From Yponomeuta sedellus (lineage: Eukaryota; Arthropoda; Insecta; Lepidoptera; Yponomeutidae): a stretch of DNA of 64,000 bases. Where the stretch lies: positions 18,894,035-18,958,034 of the forward strand of contig OW203723.1 of the NCBI GenBank assembly GCA_934045075.1, given 5' to 3'. A program made the position numbers and the translations under genes. The stretch's first letter is position 1. Each line of letters opens with the position of its first letter. Shown piece by piece: positions 31,866 through 48,616 of the stretch. Below the pieces are notes generated by a model. That model was not told the DNA's origin and ran no database searches. It saw nothing but the letters and a program-made list of their open reading frames with translations.

Positions 31866-32210
31866 TTACAAGTAGGGCCTGTTCATTTCTCCTTTCTTGG
31901 CTTTCTTGTCGCGGGCTCTAGGAAACCATCGGTGCTTCGTCGTTAATGTGAGACTGCTCAGCTGCTGCCGCGCCATTTCTGGCGACATCTCCTTGAACAC
32001 CCTCTTTACCTCCTTGATGTCATTCATTTTGAGTACAGACTTAATTTCCTTCGGCTGTTGCAGCGGTTTAGAGAATTCATAGGGAAATTCTTCACGATCT
32101 TGATGAAGTGCAACTATTGTAGTCCCGTCGTCAGTTATTACGATCTTGTTGTAACATCTGACTAAAGCTGCTCGAGGCGAGAGGGCTATCGAGCGTAGTA
32201 AGTGAGCCAT
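31866..32210 (-). CDS. mRpL42: Mitochondrial ribosomal protein L42, single exon
   Basis: A subunit of the mitochondrial 39S/54S ribosome (the family was once called S32). The 114-residue product starts MAHLLRSIALSPRAALVRCY, an Arg-rich, acid-free leader suited to mitochondrial import. It continues KIVITDDGTTIVALHQDREE, FPYEFSKPLQQP, a charged middle, and LTTKHRWFPRARDKKAKKGE at the C-terminus, which matches the TTKHRW signature of human MRPL42. The chosen start has A at -3 and G at +4. An in-frame methionine at 32273 would add 21 hydrophobic and Cys-rich residues and is less likely. No introns were seen. It is convergent with the DUSP gene. Confidence 0.9.
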   Translation of the reverse strand: MAHLLRSIALSPRAALVRCYNKIVITDDGTTIVALHQDREEFPYEFSKPLQQPKEIKSVLKMNDIKEVKRVFKEMSPEMARQQLSSLTLTTKHRWFPRARDKKAKKGEMNRPYL

Positions 32211-32712
32211 TCTTTGGTTTAACTGTAATAATTTTATTTGAAAACAAAAATCACAACATAACCTAAATCTCACGCTCTGTCTGCGTCACAGAGTATATAA
32301 ACACTACGTCTGCGTCTCAGAACCTCAGAATAAGAACCACAGATTAAAAAGACTCAATAAGAACTAAAGCATAGAAGGAGCGTTATAAAACGAACACCTG
32401 ACACATGTCTGTATCGTTAGTTTGAAACGTCGCCAACCACGTGTTAGACAGAGAATAATATAGTAGTGTAATGTGTTATTTTTCAAAACGTACCACCCTC
32501 AATTGTCAAGTTGGTTACTTACCGAATTAGAGATGTTTAGAAAATCACAGCTTGTAGTAGACTGCCAAGTACCTTCAATTTGGCAGTGCGTTAGACAACA
32601 GATGTTGGAGTGCGTCGTCTCCAAAAACCTTGTGTTTTTTGGGTGGTTTTATGACAATCTGAAGTGGATTTCAGTGGATATTCGTAGTATGGAGTATACG
32701 TAATACATCGGA
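32211..32712. promoter_or_regulatory. Promoter-side region of mRpL42
   Basis: Lies between divergent mRpL42 and the THAP remnant. AT-rich, no TATA or initiator was picked out. A small repeat block near 32335-32400 (AAAGCATAGAAGGAGCG) recurs at 34510-34550. Confidence 0.35.
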
Positions 32713-33653
32713 ATGGCGTGTGTGATATTGGGATGTAAAACCCATTCGGGAGAAGAGAAAACAAAACCACCTTCATCAGCTTCCATCGGTAAGACTCAAT
32801 TTTGTGTATTTTATAGTGGTTTTTTTCCTTGAATTTTAACTATGACCTACTGGAATTGCAACATAGCTTTAATATCATTTGAGAATAGTGTTTCAAAGTA
32901 ATAAATCATGAGTATAATCAATTTAATCACAGTAACAAGTTTGTTGTTTATTTTAGGGCGATAGGGATGGGCGTTCCCACTCCCTCAGTGAAAAAGCTAT
33001 CGATACTTAGTAAAGAAGTTTTTTTTATTTCTAGTGTTTATTCCATTATGTTAATGTTAATTAACTTTTGAAAGCTCGATTAAGTGACGTTCTATGAAGT
33101 TACTAATTTGATTGTTGATGATTATTGATTAATATTTTTCCTGTTTGAATCTATTCATTGCATTGATATATTAATAGATTCAGCATAAATTAAAAAACTA
33201 CCAAAAGGGGTTTTGATATTATTTTTATTTACAATAATTCCACCTACTTTCATAAAATTTAGAACTTGTAATAAGATAGGTTCATATGTCTTATAGAAAA
33301 TGAACTTGAATAGTTTTCACTGCACAATCTACGTGTAGCAATATAACAATAATGTAGCGAACAAATCGCATCACTATTGTGAAAAAGGTGTCCAGTACTG
33401 GATTTTATATCTACGGTTTGCTGTCAAATTAATAAAGAACTTCAAGGGTGTCGATCTGTCATAAATAAAATTAACGTTTGGACTAATTATGGCGATTTTT
33501 AATTAATAATTATTTATTTCAGGTTACCCGAAGATAGCACAATGCAACAAATGTGTATAGACGGCATGGCTTCACGGTCATATTGGTATTGAACAAAATC
33601 ACGTACGTTTGCAGCAGACATTTTGAAGAAGATGGCTTCATTTACAAGATTAG
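32713..33653 (+). pseudogene. Decayed THAP zinc-finger gene remnant, two exons
   Basis: Exon 1 (32713-32788) encodes MACVILGCKTHSGEEKTKPP SSASI with the first two Cys of a C2CH THAP finger (C-x4-C) and ends at a good donor ATCG|GTAAG. Exon 2 (from 33523, acceptor TTATTTCAG) encodes LPEDSTMQQMCIDGMASRSY and TYVCSRHFEEDGFIYK, the W/CxxHF half of the domain. The spliced frame reaches a stop after about a dozen codons, and the two exon-2 motifs lie in different frames, so at least two frameshifts are present. THAP fingers occur in P-element transposases and host factors; nothing downstream identifies which. Confidence 0.6.
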
Positions 33654-34494
33654 GTTAGGACTTTATTTTTTAACAAAGACTGTTATTTAACGAGCAATAA
33701 TTTCATATAAACAAATTAATTTGTATAAGTTCTCTACTGATTTATAAGTATGTTTATAAATAGCCAGAATTGTAATGTTTATATTTCCATACCCCTTCCT
33801 AGTAGTACTAACCAAGACTATCGCTGGATTAGAAGGACAAACATTAAATGTTTTTCAATTTTTCCTATTATTTGATTTTACGTGTTCTTCTTGCTTTTTG
33901 TAATTCCCTGTGTAATTTAAAGGCACTGCCCTGGTTCCTGATACACAGGCTACCCTTCTTCAGGAACCAGGAATTTTAAACAATGTGAGTGTGACGCTGG
34001 TTGTGCAATAAATTATTTAATTAATTTCCGTAAAAACGTCTTCTAACTTTTGTCAAATAAAAAACAATATATCACAAATAATTGTTATACTTCTTTTTCT
34101 ATGAGCTGCACTCTAAAATTTTGAATGCACAAAGCTCGCTATCTAGGTATGGTTAGATCGAGGAAAATTTGTTTATTGGATGCAAATTCGGAGAGCTGAG
34201 AATTTATCGTAGGGTTAAAAGATATGGCACACCAACGTTTGTGGCGCCAGCTAATACCATATAATATTAATATGGACTGCTATATTTACAGAATGTTTAG
34301 TTAAGGAATAATTAATATCTAGGTTTTCGTATTGAATGTCCCATCCTTATGGATTTCTACTTTTGTCTATGAACCCCTATATAACTATGACTTTCTATAT
34401 GCAACCTAGTACGATTGTAAAATTTCGAGTGTACGAGTTGTCCCTTTCTGGCACAAAGAATCATCGTAAGAGTAACAAGGAAAGCTATTCAATA
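33654..34494. other. Nothing recognised
   Basis: AT-rich sequence without coding or repeat similarity to the rest of the window, apart from an 11-bp hairpin near 33930-33975 (CTGGTTCCTGA inverted). Confidence 0.5.
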
Positions 34495-34768
34495 ATTACT
34501 TTTTATTTTACGCTCAGAATAAGAACTTAAGCATAGAAGGAGCCGTAAAATAAAAAGTAGGTACTCGGGGCTGCAAGTGATGCAAATTACTTCAGCCAGA
34601 TGTCGCCGCCTGTACGTAATACAGAGAATAGTGTAAAGAGGTTCGAAATTTCACTGATGCCGGTGAGTCGCCCATTAGCTCAGTTGGAAAGAGCGCTGGC
34701 ACGGATAGCCAGAAGTCGCGGGTTCGAATCCCGGCATGGGTAGAATTTTTAGCCTCTAAATAGGTTCA
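34495..34768 (+). mobile_element. SB tRNA-like retroposon copy
   Basis: A leader beginning GGGGCTGCAAGTGATGCAA and GTACGTAATACAGAG, then GAGTCGCCCATTAGCTCAGT and GGTTCGAATCCCGG, then the 3' end AGCCTCTAAATAGGTT. A palindrome (ACTTTTTATTTTAC inverted 31 bases later) precedes it at 34498-34557. The target duplication was not resolved. Confidence 0.75.
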
Positions 34769-34989
34769 TAAGTTAATGACTTAGGTATTTGAGCAAACAG
34801 AAATTTTGTTATTTATCCTTTGTCAATGTTGCCGTGTTTATAGTGAAATCAAATGATAATGTAACATTTTTTTCTGACCTAATTGAAATATAATTCAATA
34901 TTTATTCTTTACTAGGACTCCATTATTTGAGACTAACTTTTGAAATACTGCAAAAATATTTCAATAATTTGATTTTGAGTAACAAATGT

Positions 34990-35085
34990 TGATAAAGCGA
35001 AAAAGATCTGTCAGGATCATGGCAAGTGGCAAACGCTGATCTCTGCGTACGCGATACGGGTGTGTGAATATGTTACGGTATGTTA
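34990..35085 (+). repeat. RTE-type LINE 3' scrap
   Basis: Degenerate version of the 8332 end (CAGGATCATGGCAAGTGGC, then CTCTGCGTACG and a GGTATGTTATG tail). Confidence 0.5.
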
Positions 35086-35154
35086 TGTTTTTTGTTAATT
35101 TGATTTTATTGAAATAAATAAATGAATATCATAAAATAAATGAATATGAATCAT

Positions 35155-35565
35155 TCTAGGTTCTCCGTTGAGGAGATCCTGTAACCACGTTCTTTTTCCC
35201 AGATCTAACTAATCGACTTACTTTGCCGTAATCAGATCTTATCAGAAAGTTCTGCTAAAGATCTCAATAATACAGATTAAATAAGGCGAACCTCGAATAG
35301 TTTCCTACTATCCGTTTTGAAGATTTTGTGTCTGAAGGGTCTGATGATGGCACTAGAATTTGGGTACTTTGCTGTGCCATCTAAGAACTTGTCACCAAGT
35401 TTCAACAAAGATCTCATAAATACTAATCGAATAAGTACAAACTCAAATGGTCTACTGCTATTCGTTGAGGAGATCCCATACACACCTTCCAGCGCTATCA
35501 TCAGACCATGCTCCCCAAGTTTAAACAAAGATCCCATCAATGCCGATCAAATAAGACCCTAACTA
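35155..35565. repeat. Degenerate tandem repeat
   Basis: Recurring cues GTTGAGGAGATCC, CACCAAGTTTCAACAAAGAT and TCGAATAAG appear two to four times with irregular spacing. Open frames on both strands follow the repeat and are not thought to be genes. Confidence 0.55.
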
Positions 35566-35987
35566 AAAGATATTACTGTACAAAACCAATTAAAAATATT
35601 TACTGTCAGTTTTCGTTAAATACTAAGTAGAAATTGTTATTTATGGTTATTTACTCTCGGGCGGATAATTACTAAGTAAGAATCTTTAACAATTTCTCAA
35701 TAATTCATGTTATAAGTCCATCACAAAAAAGTTATTTTCTTGAGATATAGGTACTTATTTAGTTCTTTTGTCAAAAAAGAATGAAAGATATTGAATATAG
35801 TCCTGAGGCTCGTGAGTAAAAATGGATTTAACGGTAATGCAATCTATTTTAGCGAACGAAAACACCAATAAACGTATTTACCCACAGAAATACCCATTTC
35901 GGGTATTTACCCTGTAATATACCTTTCGGGTATAATCCCGCGACCCAACTCTATATGTGACCCACCCCTTACCGTCAAGCAAACTTA

Positions 35988-36432
35988 TTCCACATACATA
36001 TTTTTTTTTTAATAAAGGGTTTTACGGCCCTGGATCCGTGTCCTTTTGAGCCTTGAGTATTGTATTAGTTTTTTATAGTATTAGTTTTCAGATAAGAGCA
36101 CTTATCACTTCCGTATCACTTCACTATAATGTTCAGTTTTTCCAGTCACTTTAAATTTTTATTCCACTGTTCATAATGAATTTATATAAGGGGGCGAAAA
36201 AGGTAGGATTGCTAAGTAGATTTGGAAGAAGAGTTGGTGTAGGGACACCCGTTTCGCAGCTGATTGTGTCAAGTTCCGTGATAAGTATTAATCTGTGCAA
36301 TTTAAATTCTTGACAGTTGAGCACGAGATGGTTTAGGTCGGCGTTTTCAGTTCCACAGTAAATGCAGTTCGAATCTTGGGCTAGGCTGAGTCTATAAAGG
36401 TGAGCTTGAGTTTGGCAGTTCCACATACATAT
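35988..36432 (-). mobile_element. 5'-truncated LINE with perfect 14-bp TSD
   Basis: Insert 36002-36418 is flanked by TTCCACATACATAT at 35988-36001 and 36419-36432. A short poly-T with AATAAAG at the left is the reversed 3' tail. The minus frame (36426 to 36151) encodes LYRLSLAQDSNCIYCGTENA and LNHLVLNC, the C-terminal zinc knuckle of a Jockey/R1/I-group LINE. It lies about 120 bases upstream of the MCRS1 start-codon exon. The perfect duplication suggests a young insertion. Confidence 0.92.
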
Positions 36433-36550
36433 ACTTTATTCCACAGATAAAAAGACTCACTCACTTTATTCTGTGATCAATGTCAATTGAATCACAGATA
36501 GGTGGTGTAGTAAGTTAATGTGGTTCTGTTTTTGGCATTTTTTTTTACAG

Positions 36551-43762
<7,212 letters not shown>

Positions 43763-43906
43763 GTGAGCTCAACACGTTCGTTTTTAAGGCTGCTGTTAAG
43801 TCTCTCGTGCTCACACAGTCTAGTAACCTATTAGTCTCTAATAGGTTTTTAAACAGTCTAGCATTTTAAGTCATTATCGATATGATTCCGGATTGAAAAT
43901 TCAAAG

Positions 43907-44233
43907 ATGATATACTTCTTAATGCACTAACCCGTGCTAAGAGCAATTTCAAAAACCTATTTAGAGGCTAAAGATTCCACCCATGCCGGGACCCGAGCCC
44001 GCGACCTCTGGCTAACGTGCCAGCGCTCTCCCAACTGAGCTAATGGGCGACTTACCGAGATCAGTGAAATTTCGAACCTCTTTACAATACTCTGTATTAC
44101 GTACAGGCAGCAACATCTGGGTGAAGTAATTTGCATCACTTGCAGCCTCGAGTACCTTCTTTGCAGTTAGGTTTTAGGTCAGAGGTCGCGTGGAATGTTT
44201 AGCCGCTAAATAGGTTTTTAAAATGATATACTT
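43907..44233 (-). mobile_element. SB tRNA-like retroposon, 305 bp, with 11-bp TSD
   Basis: Insert 43918-44222 is flanked by ATGATATACTT at 43907-43917 and 44223-44233. The left end TAATGCACTAACCCGTGC is the minus-strand 3' end. The right end (TTTAGCCGCTAAATAGGTTT TT) is its inverse, so this copy has the inverted-end structure at its 5' side too. MCRS1 intron 6. Confidence 0.9.
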
Positions 44234-45223
44234 TATTAATAGGTATGCTTTTAATAAACGTGGCCTAGGGGCATGATAAATGACAAACTTGTGGAGGTTC
44301 AAGACATATTTTCTTTATCGCGTACCTAGTTTTTGATTGAGAAAATACCTTTAAAAAAAAAAATATTTTAACGAACATTAATTCGAAATTTCCGTATTTC
44401 AATTATGAATCAGACCCTCAGACCATATTCATCAAAAGTTCACTCATTTCATTACAATAATTAAAAATGTTAAATTGTGCGAGCAAGACTCCATGTAAGA
44501 ACATCCAGCAAGCAATGTTGGTAGAGCTTAGCCAGTTGCCACATAGAAAGACGCGCAAAAGATTTTTCACACAACCTGTACTGAAGGGATGGGAACAGGG
44601 CGCGATTTCCATGCAACACGCCCCGTCTTTTCCGCGCCGCCGTCCCATGGTCCCGCTGCGTATTCAAATTGATAAAAGGCAAGTGCTACTTTCTAGACTA
44701 GGCGCTCGGCAATCAAGAAAACCGATACAAACGGCCAACCTAGACGAGGTTTGTGCCGCCCACATTTTTTGCGACGTCAATTTTTATTGTGCATTGAAAC
44801 AACAATATGGACGTCGCAGAACTAATTGCAGCAACTGCTATTTACCTATTTAATGAGCACGTATTATGTCAGTGTATACTGCAGTAAAGTTGTAAAAAAG
44901 GAAAAGACAATAAAGAATATGGCGGATGCTATCTTTGGAATTCCAAATAGCAGGTTCATTCCAGTAAAACTATGCCCATGAAAACATCGTCATTTGTAGC
45001 GATTTCGTACGCGTAACGACGATGAAGGCTGGCAATCATGTAAACATGGCCAAGCGCAGGCGAGCTTCTTTGGTTTCTGTAAAAAAAGCAACACCGCTCC
45101 GAACTGTAATTGGTACTAAGCGACCCGAGTGTGACAATGTATGCCAAGGCAAGGGAAACATGTTGTCTATACGTTGGTATTGGCTTTCACACGGCAACGT
45201 TGCGCCGACATGTCAATATATCG
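44234..45223. other. Intron sequence, an unexplained ~130-codon frame
   Basis: 44467-44853 is open and somewhat GC-rich (44580-44700), with Arg- and Cys-containing residues. I do not recognise it, and overlapping frames on the minus strand are equally open, so it is not called a gene. Confidence 0.3.
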
Positions 45224-45483
45224 CTATCAACCCTTTTGTATGTCCGCACTGCTGGGGCACGGGTCTCTTCCTGCATCGCAGGAAGGTTAGGCCATACTCA
45301 CCACGGGGGCCAAGTCCAGATTGGTGGAGGATTGTAAGGCAGTGGCGGGCCTTACTGTCAGAAATTATCAAACCGCCCATAAGGCCTCCCGATATGACTT
45401 AACGACTGCCATTAGATGACAGCTGGCACCAACGGTTTAACGTGCCTTGCGAAGCACGGAAGCGCTAGCCACGAGCGGTAGAG
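45224..45483 (-). mobile_element. 5S-derived SINE, 5'-truncated copy
   Basis: The inverted body of the reference copy, from CTATCAACCCTTTTGTATGT to the GCACGGAAGCGCT segment. The 5S-like head is reduced to GCCACGAGCGGTAG. Confidence 0.8.
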
Positions 45484-45529
45484 GGTTTTTTAATCTGCTT
45501 TTTACCGGTGAAGTGCAATTGCTGAGGAG

Positions 45530-45615
45530 AACACCTCAGACACTCAGGTTTCCTCACGATGTTTTCCTTTACAGTTAGCGAGAGGTATTGTTACTATAAC
45601 TCCACAAATGTACCA
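45530..45615 (-). repeat. SINE-C body fragment
   Basis: CAGGTTTCCTCACGATGTTT TCC and TAGCGAGAGGTATTG match the SINE-C body. Confidence 0.6.
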
Positions 45616-45798
45616 CTTACAAAACAACAACAAGACAACTACTTAGGAAACCAAGTCATGTCGGGATCAATATTTCGTTTCATTGTAATTTCAGCACTTT
45701 CAATTGCCAAGGTGGGCACGCACGGTGATTAAGCCCATACTCTCTCTTTCCGAAAGAAGGGCAGTGCCCTGATGTGGGACGTATATACTCTAAATCGA

Positions 45799-46166
45799 TC
45801 GATATCAACCCTTATATGTCCCAACTGTCGGGGCACGGGTCTCTTCCTGCGTCACAGGAAGGTTAGGCCGTACTCCACCACGGGGGCCAAGTCCAGGTCG
45901 GTGGAGGATTGTAAGACAGTGGCGAGCCTTACTGTCAGAAGTTATCAAGCCACCCATGAGGCCTCCGACATGGCTTAACGACTGCCATTACATGACAGCC
46001 GGCACCAAAGGCTTAACGTGTCTTGCGAAGCTCGGAAGCGCTCAGAAAAAAATCCACTAGCGGTAGTTACAGGATGGTCACTCATCCGGCATCTTACCGC
46101 GCCTGTTGTTGCTTAACTCAAGTGATTGATTCCAATTACTCGGTTCGACTAGGCCACGAGTGCTTC
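45799..46166 (-). mobile_element. 5S-derived SINE, near full length
   Basis: An inverted copy including the 5S-like head (ATGGTCACTCATCCGGCATC, TTGTTGCTTAACTCAAGTGA) and the GGCCACGAGTGCTTC start. Target duplication not resolved. Confidence 0.85.
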
Positions 46167-48142
46167 AAAATTACGTAATAATAATTAAATAATAATAAGA
46201 CCTGTGTCTGGCCGCAGCACTTAAATTAACTAATGCTTTGGCATTTAAAGTTATTAATGGCAATCATGGAATCTTATTATACGTATAGGTGGTGGTAACT
46301 GATGTATTAGATTTATGACTGGAGAAAATATGGTCAGAGTAGTTTTTTTTCCGCCGCCTTATTTTCCACTACACTACGGCCCGAAGGCAGCGGCGTTCAC
46401 TTTCATGAAAGTGACATTCAGAAAACAGAATGTAAATTCTTTACGTTGAATTGAATTGACCTCAGAGCGTTATTTCTCTGCCGAGCGTAAACTCAAGTAA
46501 CATTGCACGTAGGATCGCTTCACAGGGGCTTCGGCCTAGGCGTCAACGAACCTCTTGGTAACAAAAATGTGAAAGAAATGTTTATTTATCTACTAGTTAC
46601 CTGCGTCAGTATATTCACTTGTGATGTGAATGTCTTATTCAGACATTGTGTTGACGTAGACAGACAGCTGGTGAATATTGTTGCGCGAGTGTCGTGGAAA
46701 ATAATTATAATGAAGAAAACTTTGCTTCTCCAAACCGGACATTGGCAAAAAAACAATTGAATTGATTAAAAAAAAATGATTTAGTTAGTACAGGTTTGTA
46801 CAGCAATGATTGTTTTTATGAAGGCTATATACGTCCTACTGCAGGACAAAGGCCTTCTCTCAGAGAGAGAGAGAGGGAGAGAGAGAGAGAACAACAAGAG
46901 AGAAAGAACAACAGGAGAGAGAGAGAGAACAACAAGAGAGAGAGAGAACGTAGTGATATACAGATGTTTAATTTTGGTTTAACCAGTTAATTTATACCAA
47001 TCGTCCTTGGAAATTAAAATAGTGAAATCAACTTTCTCTGTGGCCTCCATTTTCAAATATTTAACATTTGTTCACACCTCACATTTGTTCAAATATTTAA
47101 CAAATATTGATATAAGTTTATTGCCTTATGTATTTTTATAATTGACGTACGGTCGCGGTCTAAAAATGTTTATCAGTTTTCAAATTAGATTCTTTAGCAC
47201 ACTGTGTGCAGTAAAGTCTAAAATGCTACATCTAGGTACGTATTACTTTTTAATAGTTGTAGCATCGAAGAGTATTCATGACGTTTTGATGATGAAACTC
47301 TTTTCTTTATTTAAAAGTTGACATAATTGATTTTTTTACAATGACATTTATCAAAAATACTAGGATTGAAGCGTAGATAGTCTACAGATTGAAGTAATAG
47401 AAATTGATTGTAAAACCATGGCAACCTCGCTTAGGTGAATCTCTATTGCTTCTTCTATGCTCTATGCCTAATCTAAGCTCTATGCCTAATCAAATCACAT
47501 AATATCATCGACCATGTGGCATAGATTTGTGCATGCAATTACCAACCTTAAGGTGGTAAACATTTTCAGACCGCGATTGTACATACTTGTGGATCTAGAC
47601 AGTACAGTTTTGTAATAATTGATCAACCTTCAAATGTTGCACTTTAGATCGTTCTTATGTCCAGGGTATAGAGTTCACATTCATTGTGTAAATGATAGAA
47701 ATATTTCATTTGACAGACTCTGTTCAGACATGGCCAAACATGAAAATTGGGCCGTGTTGTATGTGCATCGTAGCCATGGCGATGATCGAAAGTGTTTTGA
47801 TGGCGATTCTATCACCATCATTAATGAAAGGTTGACAGTGACATATTGCTTTTATTTGCTGCTTTAAAAGGCGGCGGGAGCTTTTTAATTGATTAACATT
47901 TTAACGTAATGCATTTCCCGCCGAGCCCAAAATTGTAACTAACGAATTGAATACGTTACTCCATGTTGTGGATTGCTCTTGGAATGTGTCATTCCTGAAA
48001 CACTTCATAGTTTTGTAACAGCCTTCGTTCTCTGAGATTTTTTCAGGTTTATATTTTTCGAAATTATACATAGCATTGTCGCAGTGTTAAGTATGTTTTA
48101 TTTAACTCGTAATTATGTTTAACTATCTATCTATTATTAATA
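46167..48142. other. Intron sequence; GA-rich microsatellite at 46861-46955
   Basis: No exon recognised. 46861-46955 is an imperfect GAGAGA/GAACAACAA minisatellite, preceded by CGTCCTACTGCAGGACAAAG, a familiar moth repeat scrap. The frame 47619-47867 is not similar to anything I know. Confidence 0.45.
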
Positions 48143-48616
48143 GGGGACAGCACAGGAATACAGCAACAAGATTTGACAAATTATTTTGATTCTATAGTTG
48201 CTCTTCAAGCAAGAAAAATTGTAATTTGCGCTTTCCCTTACTCAAAAACTCTGTCAGAGACACAAAATGCCCGGTTAGATAAGTTAAATCGGCTATTGTT
48301 TAATATGACCTTTGGCCATCGAGACAAAGTATTATATTTTGATACGAATAATTTTATTCGAAACTTTATATTGACTAGGGACACAATGCATGTGCCTCTT
48401 TCTTCGAAACGACAGATTGCCAAATTATTGGCATTCAATATTTATGACCCCATTATTGTTGAGACAATAAAACAGGGACCAACTAAAGTTGCTAACTGTA
48501 GAAGTTCTACACTCAAACCTCTGTATTCTGAGGTTTTGAAAAAACCTAGTATAAGTAGGTTAAGCTTGACTGCTGATTTAAACTATCAGCGCAGACAACA
48601 GAAAAGCCCCCCTTAA
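48143..48616 (+). pseudogene. LINE ORF1, 3' part, esterase-like
   Basis: Open from the truncation point (GDSTGIQQQDLTNYFDS) to TAA at 48614-48616. KIVICAFPYSKTLSETQNAR LDKLNRLLF resembles the later half of the SGNH/GDSL esterase domain of CR1-type ORF1 proteins. The N-terminus, coiled coil and catalytic Ser block are lost. The last codons overlap ORF2. Confidence 0.6.

Noticed and set aside
44467..44853. 128-codon ORF in MCRS1 intron 6
   Set aside because: Minus-strand frames over the same bases are equally open; not similar to the missing FHA domain.
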